Positions 1 to 7,700 are shown, counted from the first letter of the stretch. The stretch: 12,296 nucleotides of DNA from Candidatus Muproteobacteria bacterium (GCA_023266455.1 JAHFQD010000018.1:1-12296); one strand, 5' to 3'. A program made the numbers and translations. The notes: generated by a model from the letters alone, not told the origin.

Positions 1-115
1 ACACCGTGCCGTCGTAAAGCCGAATGATGCTGATTGGCGATCGGTATAGATCGACCCGCGCCTCTTTCTCCAAGGCAGCATGAACGCTTTTGATCACTGC
101 GTCTTCCGAGTGCAT
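1..115 (-). CDS. Probable BON-domain protein, N-terminal part (cut by window edge)
   Basis: The frame opens with ATG at 113-115 and stays open to the left edge, giving 38 residues that begin MHSEDAVIKSVHAALEKEA. An acidic start, an amphipathic helix ending in a charged stretch, then alternating hydrophobic residues and an LYDGTV turn match the beginning of a BON domain (helix, then beta strand with a 'DG-x-V' turn). BON domains are usually linked to membrane or phospholipid association, as in OsmY. There is no signal peptide before the domain, so this copy may be cytoplasmic or part of a larger protein. A GGA lies about 8 nt upstream of the start. The gap of 106 bp to the preceding elyC gene suggests it may have its own promoter. 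Only a third of a typical domain is visible, so the family call is tentative. Confidence 0.5.
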   Translation of the reverse strand, partial: MHSEDAVIKSVHAALEKEARVDLYRSPISIIRLYDGTV

Positions 116-132
116 AGCGAATCCGTCTTAAA

Positions 133-138
133 ACTATA
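133..138 (-). promoter_or_regulatory. Candidate -10 box for the BON-like gene
   Basis: On the minus strand TATAGT matches five of six bases of the sigma-70 -10 consensus and sits 17 nt before the BON-like start. No convincing -35 box is found 16 to 18 bp upstream; the nearest TTG-containing hexamer (150-155) is only 11 bp away. The leader would be about 11 nt, just long enough to hold the GGA ahead of the start codon. A weak call. Confidence 0.25.
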
Positions 139-163
139 GACAGGTAAGCGCGCAACGGGTTTC

Positions 164-184
164 GATGCCGCGCGGTGCGGCATC
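164..184 (-). terminator. Hairpin downstream of elyC, possible weak terminator
   Basis: A perfect 8-bp inverted repeat, GATGCCGC and GCGGCATC, is separated by a 5-nt loop. It lies 38 nt past the elyC stop codon and before the BON-like gene, where a terminator for the long operon would be expected. On the minus strand the stem is followed by GAAACCC rather than a U run, so it is not a classical intrinsic terminator. It could be a 3'-end stabilising hairpin or a partial terminator. Confidence 0.3.
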
Positions 185-221
185 AAATAAGATGAGAAGA
201 ACTAACGGGGGACGGCGGCGA

Positions 222-1052
222 TTACGGAATGCATTTTCCGGGCGCGGCGGGGCGGATGACCGCCTCGGGGACGACGCCTTCGTCGTACCGGCCCTTGTAC
301 CAGAAGAATCCGATGTATTCCCGCAGCGCCAGGGTGCTGTCCTGCAAACCTGTGGCGGAGGGTAAATAGCCGAGCGGGCCGAGATCGTCTTTACCGACGG
401 TGGTGAACCCCATCGGCGCGGGTACGACTTCCAACCCGGCTTCGGAGAAGGACCATTGCGCGCGCGGCATGTGCCAGGCGTGCGTGACCAGATAAACGCG
501 TTTGATGCCGCTTTCGGTCAGGAGTTTTTTGGTGTGCACCGCATTTTCAAACGTATTGCGCGACGAGTCTTCCACCCATTTCGGTTTCACGTGGAAATCG
601 CGTTCGAGCACGCGCTGCATCAGGACCGCTTCGGATTGTTTCTCGCCGAACACCGAACCGCCGCTGACGATCACCGGCAGATTCGTGCGCCGCGCCAGGT
701 GCGCGCCGTAGCGTAAACGTTCGAGCGTCAGCGAGCTGACGGTGTCTTCGCCGTATTCGGGCGCGTCTTTATAACGGCCACCGCCAAGGATTACGATCGC
801 TTGGGCTTCGTCTTTGCTGCCGTTGTCGCTGACGACGCCGTTGTGGAAGGGGGCTTCGATGCGCATCAGCATATGTTTGCCGGAGAGCGGCATGCCGAGC
901 ACGAACAACACCACCAGCGCGAACGCCACGAGCGATACGCCGAGCCAGCGCCGCCACGTGCTAAGCAATACGCCGATGGCGCCGATGAAAATGATGCAAG
1001 TCGGCGGCGTGATTAACGCGGCGATGATTTTCGGCCAGAGGATGTCGTTCAT
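222..1052 (-). CDS. elyC: ElyC/YdcF-family (DUF218) membrane protein
   Basis: This 276-residue protein resembles ElyC of E. coli (about 259 residues), a factor linked to undecaprenyl-phosphate lipid-carrier metabolism and envelope integrity. Two hydrophobic segments (about 9-30 and 37-56) should span the inner membrane. A DUF218 domain follows from about residue 83. It shows AIVILGGG (85-92), LPVIVSGG (125-132), EDSSRNTFEN (161-170) and a THAWHMPRA motif (190-198), then the C-terminal EYIGFFWYKG typical of the family. The ATG overlaps the lipA stop by one base (TAATG), and GGAG sits 10 nt upstream, so coupling to lipA is likely. The operon context of cell-wall elongation genes favours an envelope role. 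SanA and YdcF share the domain, so the exact paralogue is less certain than the family. Confidence 0.8.
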   Translation of the reverse strand: MNDILWPKIIAALITPPTCIIFIGAIGVLLSTWRRWLGVSLVAFALVVLFVLGMPLSGKHMLMRIEAPFHNGVVSDNGSKDEAQAIVILGGGRYKDAPEYGEDTVSSLTLERLRYGAHLARRTNLPVIVSGGSVFGEKQSEAVLMQRVLERDFHVKPKWVEDSSRNTFENAVHTKKLLTESGIKRVYLVTHAWHMPRAQWSFSEAGLEVVPAPMGFTTVGKDDLGPLGYLPSATGLQDSTLALREYIGFFWYKGRYDEGVVPEAVIRPAAPGKCIP

Positions 1053-1999
1053 TAGAAGCTTGCTCCAGCGGCTTGTTGTTCGGCGTGATAAGACGAGCGC
1101 ACCATCGGTCCACTGGCGACGTGACGGAATCCCATTTCATGACCGAGACGCGCGAAGTCGTCGAAACGCTCCGGCGTCACGAAGCGCATGACCGGTAAGT
1201 GATGTTTACTCGGCGCGAGATATTGGCCGACGGTGAGTAGGTCGCAACCGTGGTCGCGCAGGTCGCGCATGACGGCTTCGATCTCTTCGTCGGTTTCGCC
1301 TAAGCCCAACATGATGCCGGATTTCGTCGGCACATTCGGGTGACGTTCTTTGAAGCGCTTCAATAGATCGAGCGAATGTTGGTAATCGGAACCTGGACGC
1401 GCGGCTTTGTACAAACGCGGAACGGTTTCGAGATTGTGGTTGAACACATCCGGTAACGCTTCACCTAATACATCGAGCGCGACGTCGAGGCGGCCGCGGA
1501 AATCCGGCACCAGTACTTCGATCTGCGTCGTCGGTGAGCGTTCACGCACCGCGCGGATGCAGGACACGAAGTGTCCAGCGCCGCCGTCGCGCAAGTCGTC
1601 GCGGTCGACGGAGGTAATGACGACGAATTTCAAACCCATCGCCGCCACCGCCGTCGCTAAGTGCTCGGGTTCATTCGGATCGAGCGGATCGGGTCGGCCG
1701 TGGGCTACGTCGCAGAACGGGCAACGGCGTGTGCACAATCGGCCCATGATCATGAAGGTGGCGGTGCCGTGCGAGAAACATTCGCCGAGGTTCGGGCAGG
1801 AAGCTTCTTCGCAAACGGTGTGTAACCGATGTTCGCGCAGCAATCCTTTAAGCCGCGTGACTTCGCCGGGATGTTCTGGCGCACGCACGCGAATCCACGC
1901 GGGTTTACGCATCGGTTCGCTCGGAGCGATCTTGATGGGAATACGCGCGGTTTTGGAGGCGCCCTTCTGGCCGGCGTGCAGGCTTGGGTCTTTGTTCAT
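1052..1999 (-). CDS. lipA: Lipoyl synthase LipA
   Basis: LipA is a cytoplasmic radical-SAM enzyme that inserts two sulfur atoms into the octanoyl group carried by lipoyl domains of 2-oxoacid dehydrogenases and the glycine cleavage H protein. Its 315 residues are close to E. coli LipA (321). All cluster ligands are present: the LipA-specific auxiliary cluster cysteines C63, C68 and C74 in [12 protein letters not shown], and the radical-SAM CX3CX2C cysteines C89, C93 and C96 in [26 protein letters not shown] and the C-terminal RSSYHAE (from residue 301) are also conserved. The first 30 residues are variable, as in other LipAs, and M30 is a less likely alternative start. The start overlaps the lipB stop as ATGA; the two enzymes act in sequence. 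Confidence 0.97.
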   Translation of the reverse strand: MNKDPSLHAGQKGASKTARIPIKIAPSEPMRKPAWIRVRAPEHPGEVTRLKGLLREHRLHTVCEEASCPNLGECFSHGTATFMIMGRLCTRRCPFCDVAHGRPDPLDPNEPEHLATAVAAMGLKFVVITSVDRDDLRDGGAGHFVSCIRAVRERSPTTQIEVLVPDFRGRLDVALDVLGEALPDVFNHNLETVPRLYKAARPGSDYQHSLDLLKRFKERHPNVPTKSGIMLGLGETDEEIEAVMRDLRDHGCDLLTVGQYLAPSKHHLPVMRFVTPERFDDFARLGHEMGFRHVASGPMVRSSYHAEQQAAGASF

Positions 2000-2661
2000 A
2001 GGTCGGATTGCTTCTTCACGGCATTATAACCGAGCAGCTGTGTCAGCCGCTGTACTAACCCATCGCCCGCGTCGGTCCAGGTGGTTGGGATGCCGAGGTC
2101 GGTGGTCTGGGTGACTTCCAAACCTTCGTAACCACAAGGATTAATGCGGGAAAAAGGGGCTAAATCCATGGCCACGTTTAACGCCAGACCGTGGTAGCTG
2201 CAGGAGTGCCGCACTCGCAAACCGAGGGAGGCGATTTTTTTATTCTCCACATATACCCCAGGCGCACCGGACCGGCGATCGGCGATGACACCGTACTGGC
2301 CGAGGTAATCGATGATCGCTTGTTCGAGCGCACGTACCAGCGTTTTGATGCCGATGCCGAGACGGCGCAAGTCGACGAGAACGTACAGCACTGCCTGACC
2401 CGGTCCGTGATAGGTGATGTCGCCGCCACGGTCGGTGTAGATCAGCGGGATGCCATCGATGTCGTGCACGTCGCCGTCGCGTCCGCGCAGACCCATGGTG
2501 TACACCGGCGAATGCTCTACTAGCCAGATCTCATCCGGCGTTTCGTCAGTGCGCGCGTCGGTGAACGCACGCATCGCGTCCCAAGTGGCGCGGTAATCGG
2601 TGCGGCCGAGCCAGCGCACATGCGCTGTCGGTGTGGAAGGTCGATGCAAGGCGATCGCCAA
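1996..2661 (-). CDS. lipB: Octanoyl-(acyl carrier protein) transferase LipB, TTG start
   Basis: LipB moves octanoate from acyl carrier protein to lipoyl-domain lysines, the step before LipA. From the chosen TTG the protein has 221 residues. Conserved parts are [10 protein letters not shown] (48-57), [12 protein letters not shown] (78-89), [18 protein letters not shown] (130-147), YHGLALNV (156-163) and INPCGY (173-178). K142 and C176 match the catalytic Lys/Cys pair. No ATG lies before residue 30, where a start would remove conserved sequence. TTG at 2661 is preceded by GGAA and leaves one base after the dat stop. TTG at 2649 and GTG at 2619 are alternatives with poorer ribosome binding sites. 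The same frame stays open for about 300 bp upstream into dat, but that extension is only antisense-free overlap with dat coding sequence and should not be annotated. Confidence 0.94.
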   Translation of the reverse strand: MAIALHRPSTPTAHVRWLGRTDYRATWDAMRAFTDARTDETPDEIWLVEHSPVYTMGLRGRDGDVHDIDGIPLIYTDRGGDITYHGPGQAVLYVLVDLRRLGIGIKTLVRALEQAIIDYLGQYGVIADRRSGAPGVYVENKKIASLGLRVRHSCSYHGLALNVAMDLAPFSRINPCGYEGLEVTQTTDLGIPTTWTDAGDGLVQRLTQLLGYNAVKKQSDL

Positions 2662-2662
2662 A

Positions 2663-3526
2663 CTATTCCGCCTTGCCTTCGCGGAACGCGCGTTTGTAAT
2701 CCAGATAAAGCCCGAGCACGCGTTTGTACATCGGTCCGGGTTTGCCGTTGCCGATGGGTTTGCCGTCGACTTGCGTGATCGCCACGATTTCTTTGCCGGA
2801 ACTCGTGAGCAGGATTTCTTCCGCGGTGCGCAGCTCGGCTTCGGGCACGGCGCGTTCTTCGCACGGAACTTGGTGCGCGTGCATGAGTTCAATCGCGAGA
2901 TCGCGCGTGATGCCGGGAAGAATGTGCGGACCTTTCGGCGGCGTGACGACGACGCCATTTTTAACGATGAAAATATTGCACGCCGCGCCTTCGGTCATGA
3001 AACCGTCGCGCAGCAAAATCGCTTCCGCCGCCCCGGCGTCCACCGCTAGTTGCCGCGCTAATACATTAGCGATCAGCGACGTCGATTTGATGTCGCAACG
3101 ATTCCAACGGATGTCGGGCGCCGTGATGGCGCTCACGCCTTGTTCCGCCGGCGGACTGGTACGCGGTTGCGCGTACACCAATACCGTCGGCGTGGCGTTG
3201 TCAGGGAATCCATGATCGCGCGGCGCCACGCCGCGTGTGATTTGAATATAAATCGCCTGCTCGTCGGTATTGTTCTTGGCGATTAAGCGATCGAACACGT
3301 CGCGCCATTGCGAACGCGTCAGGGGGTTGTCGATGCGCACCGCGCGCAGACTCGCTTCTAAGCGCGCCAGGTGTTGCTGCCAACGGAACAAACGCCGTCC
3401 GAACACCGGCAGATATTCGTAGATGCCGTCGCCGAAAATAAAACCGCGATCGAATACCGAAACCTTCGCCGCTTCTAAGGGAAGGAATTCGCCGTTCAGA
3501 TACACCGTGGATGTGTTGATAATCAT
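2663..3526 (-). CDS. dat: D-amino-acid transaminase (D-alanine aminotransferase)
   Basis: This 287-residue class IV PLP aminotransferase should interconvert D-alanine plus 2-oxoglutarate with pyruvate plus D-glutamate in the cytoplasm. It aligns well with the Bacillus enzyme: VSVFDRGFIFGDGIYE (22-37), including the substrate-side Tyr (Y36); R103 and H105 in a PRDH motif matching the Arg-x-His carboxylate trap; DIRWNRCDIKS with catalytic K147; TEGAACNIF with E179, which pairs with the PLP ring nitrogen; and ILPGITRD near the phosphate site. The Arg-x-His pair favours a D-amino-acid enzyme over branched-chain aminotransferase (IlvE) or aminodeoxychorismate lyase (PabC). The start overlaps the dacA stop as ATGA. 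Lying after a D-Ala-releasing carboxypeptidase, it could feed D-glutamate to wall synthesis or recycle D-Ala; that link is inference. Confidence 0.9.
   Translation of the reverse strand: MIINTSTVYLNGEFLPLEAAKVSVFDRGFIFGDGIYEYLPVFGRRLFRWQQHLARLEASLRAVRIDNPLTRSQWRDVFDRLIAKNNTDEQAIYIQITRGVAPRDHGFPDNATPTVLVYAQPRTSPPAEQGVSAITAPDIRWNRCDIKSTSLIANVLARQLAVDAGAAEAILLRDGFMTEGAACNIFIVKNGVVVTPPKGPHILPGITRDLAIELMHAHQVPCEERAVPEAELRTAEEILLTSSGKEIVAITQVDGKPIGNGKPGPMYKRVLGLYLDYKRAFREGKAE
2666..2669 (-). promoter_or_regulatory. Ribosome binding site supporting the lipB TTG start
   Basis: GGAA within a purine-rich AAGGCGGAA stretch lies 4 nt before TTG at 2661, inside the last codons of dat. It is the best match to the anti-Shine-Dalgarno sequence near any of the possible lipB starts. 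Initiation here would be coupled to termination of dat. Confidence 0.45.
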
Positions 3527-4671
3527 TGGAGTCGAAGCCTTACGAAGTCGAGTGCGCGTTGAAACACATTGCCTTCGGCGACGTCTTGCAACGCGACCAA
3601 GGGATATTCCGCTATGCGCGTTTGATCCAGATCGATCGAAATCGATCCGATCGGCTGGCCGATGCGCACCGGCGCCACCTGATTGCGCGCGACCGTGACA
3701 TGCGCCTGAATACGATCGTACCAGCCGCGCGGCAAAGTGAGGTAAAGATCGTGCGTCGGGCCGAGCGACAGTTCGGCCGAATTACCCATCCATATGCGGA
3801 TTTTGGTAAGTGGCGTATGCGCGTTGTATAGCAGGCGGGTTTCGTAATGATGGAAACCATAATTCAGCAATTGCTGCGCCGACACCACGCGCGCGTTTTC
3901 ATTGGCTTCGCCCAGCACTACGACGATAAGGCGCATAGCGTCGCGCTTGGCCGAGGCGATGATGCAGTAGCCGGCTTCGCGCGTTTGGCCGGTCTTGAAG
4001 CCATCGACGGTGGGATCGCGCCACAACAGCGCGTTGCGGTTGTATTGGCGGATGCCGTTATGCGCGAATTCTTTGATCGAAAACCAGGTGTAGTTTTCCG
4101 GAAAGTCGCGCAGCAGCGCGGTGGAGAGGCGCGCCAGATCGCGCGCGGTCGTGGTGTGGCCGGGCGCGGGCAAACCGTTGGCGGTAACGAAATGCGTGCG
4201 TGTCATGCCGAGGTTTTGCGCGACCGCGTTCATTTGCGCCACGAACGCCGTTTCGGTGTCGGCCACATGTTCTGCCAGCGCGATGGCGGCATCGTTCGCG
4301 GACACGGCCAGCAAACCGCGCAGCAATTCCTCCACCGAAATTTTCTCGCCGGTGCGCAAAAACATACTCGTGCCTTGAGCCTGCGCGGCGTGCGCGCTGA
4401 CGGTGACGGTGTCGGCGAGATGGACTTTCCCGTCGCGCAGCCGCTGGAATAGCACGTACGCGACCGCGAGTTTGGTGAGGCTGGCGGGCGGCAGGGCGAT
4501 TTCGGAATTGTGCGCCGCCAACACTTGGCCACTGTGATAGTCGATCAATAACCACGCCTTGCCGGAAACTTCCGGCGGACGCAGCTCGATGTTTTTGGCC
4601 GACACGGCGAGCGGCGCGAGAAGCGCGACCAGCAGGGCCGCGATCCAGGCGGTGTAGCGTTTGGAAATCAC
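3523..4671 (-). CDS. dacA: D-alanyl-D-alanine carboxypeptidase (PBP5/6 family)
   Basis: This periplasmic penicillin-binding protein removes the terminal D-Ala from muropeptide pentapeptides and so limits cross-linking. From GTG at 4671 it has 382 residues. A clean signal peptide (MISKRYTAWIAALL, cleavage near VSA-KN at 25/26) is followed by the catalytic domain with SxxK as S64-LT-K67, SxN as S124-A-N126, and KTG at 226-228. A beta-rich PBP5 C-terminal domain follows (about 280-365), ending in a short amphipathic helix (FQRALDFVRLRL) that should rest on the inner membrane. TTG at 4698 would add nine residues ahead of the signal peptide and overlap rlpA by 11 nt; GTG gives the better n-region but only a weak GAAGAA ribosome site. 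The gap to rlpA is 16 nt. In Pseudomonas the gene at this place is called dacC. Confidence 0.94.
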   Translation of the reverse strand: MISKRYTAWIAALLVALLAPLAVSAKNIELRPPEVSGKAWLLIDYHSGQVLAAHNSEIALPPASLTKLAVAYVLFQRLRDGKVHLADTVTVSAHAAQAQGTSMFLRTGEKISVEELLRGLLAVSANDAAIALAEHVADTETAFVAQMNAVAQNLGMTRTHFVTANGLPAPGHTTTARDLARLSTALLRDFPENYTWFSIKEFAHNGIRQYNRNALLWRDPTVDGFKTGQTREAGYCIIASAKRDAMRLIVVVLGEANENARVVSAQQLLNYGFHHYETRLLYNAHTPLTKIRIWMGNSAELSLGPTHDLYLTLPRGWYDRIQAHVTVARNQVAPVRIGQPIGSISIDLDQTRIAEYPLVALQDVAEGNVFQRALDFVRLRLQ

Positions 4672-4687
4672 GATTTCTTCGAACGGT

Positions 4688-5629
4688 TTATTCAACAACG
4701 ATCAATGTGTCCGGCAGCCCTTGTTGGGAGAGTTTTTCCGTCACGCGGTCGCCTTCGTCCACGTTTGCGAGTGGTCCAATGCGTACCCGGTAGAGACGGC
4801 CGGCGTTTTCTCCCGATTCCAATTGTATCGCGACCGAGGTAAATGCCGCGCGTTCCAGACGCGACCGTAGGTTTTCGGCGTTAATAAACTCGCGGAAGGC
4901 ACCGACTTGGATAAATATCTTCGGCGTTCCGGTGGAGGACGAGGGCGTGACTGGCGGCGGCGGTGTTGTTGTTGCCGGCGCGGGCGTGGCGGAATTGTCG
5001 CTGGGTAAATCGGCGAGTGGCGCCGCTTCCGCGCTCGGAAGGAGTTGGAAGCCTTGGGTCTTCACTACTTGCGACGCCGGCGCTTCGTCGCCCGGCATGA
5101 TGACTTCGACCTCGACCATGCCGGTGCCGGTGCCAACGATGCCGAGTTTGGTCGCGGCGGCGTAAGAGAGATCGATGAGTCGGTTGTTCAAGAACGGTCC
5201 ACGATCGTTTACGCGCACGATTACTGTGCGACCGTTCTGTAGGTTGCGCACGCGCACGTAACAGGGAATCGGCAACACACGATGCGCCGCCGTCATGGTG
5301 TACATATCGTACGGTTCACCACTCGATGTGCGCTTACCATGGAATTTTTTTCCGTACCATGAGGCGATGCCGCGTTCGCGATAACCGCGCGCGTCGGCGA
5401 GTGGCGCGTAATTTTTTCCAAGCGCTTCGTAAGGACTATTGCCGGTGCGCGCGAGCGGTTCGACTTTCGGCACCGCGTCGGGAATTTTGTCGATGTTCGG
5501 CGCGCGTCCACCGGGGCCGTCGTCTTGGTAATAACCACCGCCGCGCGTGGTACCGCAGCCGGTGAGGGTTGTTGCAGCGGCGACTAGAAAGAGTACGGCG
5601 ATGGAACGAAGTGGCGTGGTTGACGTCAT
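4688..5629 (-). CDS. rlpA: Septal-ring lytic transglycosylase lipoprotein RlpA (DPBB + SPOR)
   Basis: RlpA is an outer-membrane lipoprotein which, in Pseudomonas, cleaves glycan strands lacking stem peptides and is drawn to division sites by its SPOR domain. The 313-residue product has a lipobox L22-T-G-C25, so signal peptidase II should cut before C25. A double-psi beta-barrel (about 86-175) begins GIASWYG. It keeps E105, H116 and D142, spaced as the catalytic residues of Pseudomonas RlpA, in a KRTSSGEPYD...TAAH...RVNDRGPF pattern. A Pro/Thr/Ser-rich linker (about 207-236) leads to a C-terminal SPOR domain (about 237-313: FIQVGAF...LYRVRIGP). These residues suggest an active enzyme, unlike E. 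coli RlpA. The ATG overlaps the mltB stop as ATGA. Confidence 0.95.
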   Translation of the reverse strand: MTSTTPLRSIAVLFLVAAATTLTGCGTTRGGGYYQDDGPGGRAPNIDKIPDAVPKVEPLARTGNSPYEALGKNYAPLADARGYRERGIASWYGKKFHGKRTSSGEPYDMYTMTAAHRVLPIPCYVRVRNLQNGRTVIVRVNDRGPFLNNRLIDLSYAAATKLGIVGTGTGMVEVEVIMPGDEAPASQVVKTQGFQLLPSAEAAPLADLPSDNSATPAPATTTPPPPVTPSSSTGTPKIFIQVGAFREFINAENLRSRLERAAFTSVAIQLESGENAGRLYRVRIGPLANVDEGDRVTEKLSQQGLPDTLIVVE

Positions 5630-6618
5630 GAGGGCTCTTCACGGTTGCGGCGCAGCCGATCGGCGAGTTCGACGACGGCCATCGCATAGCGCTTGCTGCG
5701 GTTGTAGCGCGTGACGACGTAGAAATTATTGTAACCGATGCGATAAATCGGACCGCTTTCGCCTTCGAACGAAATCAGCGCCGCGCGCTGCGTGCCCGGT
5801 ACTTCCGTGTGCGGCATGATGCCGTATTGTTGCAGCACTTCGACGTTTAGCGACGGTTTGATGCCGAGGCGCTCGATCCAGAAGTACAGCGTGCCGTGCA
5901 GGTCGACGTCGTCCATCGGCGCCGAACCGCTTTCCCAGCCATGTACGCGCAGAAAATTTGCCACGCTGCCGATGATGTCGTTCGGGTTGTTGATCAAATC
6001 ACGTTTGCCGTCGCCATCGAAATCCACGGCGTAGCGGCGGTAGCTCGACGGAATGAATTGCGGCATGCCGATGGCGCCGGCGTACGAACCCTTGATCGAC
6101 ATCGGATCGACGCCGAGCTCGCGCGCGAGCAAGAGAAATTCTTCCATCTCGTGGCGGAAAAAATCGGCGCGCGGCAGATGATGCAGCCACAGCGTCGCCA
6201 GCGAATCGGCGACTAGATAGTCGCCCTTATTGCGACCGTACTGGGTTTCAACGCCGAGAATTGCGACGATGATCTCCGGCGCCACGCCGTATTGTTTGCG
6301 CGCTTTGGCAAGTGCGCTCGCGTGTTGCGACCAAAATTTTTCGCCGCGTTGGATATGCGCGTCGGTTAAAAATTGTTTGCGGTATTCGTAATAAGGGATC
6401 GCTTCGCGCGGTCGCTCGATCGCTTGGATCGTTTCTTGTCGCACGCGTATCTGCGCGAAGATAGCGCGCAGTTTGGCTTCGGGGTATTGATATTGTTGCG
6501 AGAACGTTTGGATGAACGTTTTGACGTCCGGGTATTCTTCCAGGTCCAAGGCTTGCGCCGATGTCGCCAATAATACGGTGGCCAAGGCGATGATCTGACG
6601 ACCGACGCGCGCGATCAT
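5626..6618 (-). CDS. mltB: Lytic murein transglycosylase B, soluble periplasmic type (SltB1-like)
   Basis: This 330-residue glycoside hydrolase family 103 enzyme cuts peptidoglycan strands to 1,6-anhydromuropeptides. Catalytic E124 lies in ILGVETQYGRNKG; SYAGAIGMPQFIPSSYRRYAVDFDGDGKRDL includes the EF-hand-like DxDxDG loop (DFDGDG), and NPNDIIGSVANFL follows. An N-terminal signal peptide ends at about SAQA-LD (residue 23/24), with no cysteine at the cleavage site. The product is therefore probably soluble, unlike lipid-anchored E. coli MltB and like Pseudomonas SltB1, which is also encoded between rodA and rlpA. It overlaps rodA (ATGA) and rlpA (ATGA), so translation of all three is probably coupled. 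Confidence 0.95.
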   Translation of the reverse strand: MIARVGRQIIALATVLLATSAQALDLEEYPDVKTFIQTFSQQYQYPEAKLRAIFAQIRVRQETIQAIERPREAIPYYEYRKQFLTDAHIQRGEKFWSQHASALAKARKQYGVAPEIIVAILGVETQYGRNKGDYLVADSLATLWLHHLPRADFFRHEMEEFLLLARELGVDPMSIKGSYAGAIGMPQFIPSSYRRYAVDFDGDGKRDLINNPNDIIGSVANFLRVHGWESGSAPMDDVDLHGTLYFWIERLGIKPSLNVEVLQQYGIMPHTEVPGTQRAALISFEGESGPIYRIGYNNFYVVTRYNRSKRYAMAVVELADRLRRNREEPS

Positions 6619-7694
6619 TGCTCCACGATCCGGCGGTGCGTTTGGATGCTCATGAGGATGCCGAACGCCGACATCACGGTGACGATCGAGGTGCCGCCGT
6701 AACTCATGACCGGCAGCGGCACGCCGACGATGGGCAGAATGCCGACGACCATGCCGATGTTGACGAAGAACGAGAAGAAAAAGATCAGCGCCAAGCCGCC
6801 CGCCAGCAAGCGCGAATAAGCGTCCTGGGCGTAAAACGCGATCAACATCGCGCGCAGCGCGATGAATAAATAAAGCGCTAGCAAGATCAGGCTGCCGATC
6901 AAACCGAACTCCTCCGCGAACACGGCGAAAATAAAGTCGGTCGCTGCTTCCGGAAGATATTCGAGATGCGCCTGGCTCGAATTGAGCCAGCCTTTACCGT
7001 AGAAGCCGCCGGAACCGACGGCGATCATCGACTGGATTGTGTGATAACCGCTACCTAACGGATCGGCTTCCGGATTCAACAGCGTCAGGATGCGATGACG
7101 CTGATACCCATGCATGAAATTCCACACCACCGGCATGGCCGCGGCGATCGCGCTGAATACGAGGATGATGATTTTCCAACGCATGCCCGCGAGGAACAAC
7201 GTGAAGGCACCGGCGGCGAACACCAGTGCCGCGGTACCGAGATCCGGTTGCTTCGCGATAAACGCCGACGGCACGGCGGCGATAATGAAACCGACGATGA
7301 GTCGGAACAGCGTCGGCGGCAAATCCGCGCGCGCCAGATACCAAGCGAGCATCATCGGCAGCGCCAACTTCATGATCTCGGAGGGTTGGAACGTGACGAT
7401 GCCGAAATGCAGCCAGCGTTGCGCGCCTTTACCGATGGTGCCGACCACCAGCACCGCCACCAGCAACATCAAGCCGACAATGAATAAATACGGCGACCAG
7501 CGCTCGAAGATTTCCGGACGTACTTGCGCGACACCGAGCATGACGGCGAAGCCCAACAGCAAACGCATGCTGTGACTGATGGCGACGCTGAGTTCTTTGC
7601 CGGAGGCGCTATAGACTGCGAGCACGCTCAAGCCGGCCAACACCAGCAGGGCGTAAAACAAAGACTTGTCGATATGTAGACGTTGAAAGTTCAT
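6615..7694 (-). CDS. rodA: Rod-shape SEDS peptidoglycan glycosyltransferase RodA (MrdB)
   Basis: RodA is the inner-membrane SEDS polymerase that joins lipid II into glycan strands during elongation, paired with PBP2. The 359-residue protein is hydrophobic throughout, compatible with ten membrane segments, and close to E. coli RodA (370). Family marks include KGAQRWL (89-95), FQPSEIMKLALP (102-113), KQPDLGTA (148-155), YQRHRILTLLNPEADPLGSGYH (197-218) and the extracellular loop with the catalytic Asp, LPEAATDFIFA (D253). The last motif, PVMSYGGTS, lies near the C-terminus. It starts 6 nt after mrdA with only a weak ribosome site, so it may depend on upstream translation. The partner PBP2 lies immediately upstream. 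Confidence 0.97.
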   Translation of the reverse strand: MNFQRLHIDKSLFYALLVLAGLSVLAVYSASGKELSVAISHSMRLLLGFAVMLGVAQVRPEIFERWSPYLFIVGLMLLVAVLVVGTIGKGAQRWLHFGIVTFQPSEIMKLALPMMLAWYLARADLPPTLFRLIVGFIIAAVPSAFIAKQPDLGTAALVFAAGAFTLFLAGMRWKIIILVFSAIAAAMPVVWNFMHGYQRHRILTLLNPEADPLGSGYHTIQSMIAVGSGGFYGKGWLNSSQAHLEYLPEAATDFIFAVFAEEFGLIGSLILLALYLFIALRAMLIAFYAQDAYSRLLAGGLALIFFFSFFVNIGMVVGILPIVGVPLPVMSYGGTSIVTVMSAFGILMSIQTHRRIVEQ

Positions 7695-7700
7695 GCGCGG

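Noticed and set aside
1407..2114. A 235-residue open frame on the plus strand opposite lipA and lipB
   Set aside because: It spans two well-supported genes on the other strand and has no recognisable domain.
2650..2659. GGCGATCGCC palindrome at the lipB start
   Set aside because: GCGATCGC-like words recur in this sequence, as expected from its composition. I see no array or regular spacing that would make this one an operator.
2662..2958. Long N-terminal extension of LipB to 320 residues
   Set aside because: The extra 99 residues overlap dat coding sequence in another frame, are Ser/Arg/Lys rich and are absent from LipB proteins. The frame is simply open by chance.
3847..4452. A 201-residue open frame on the plus strand opposite dacA
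   Set aside because: It is antisense to dacA catalytic motifs, and its composition (Arg, Gly and His rich) is that of a shadow frame.
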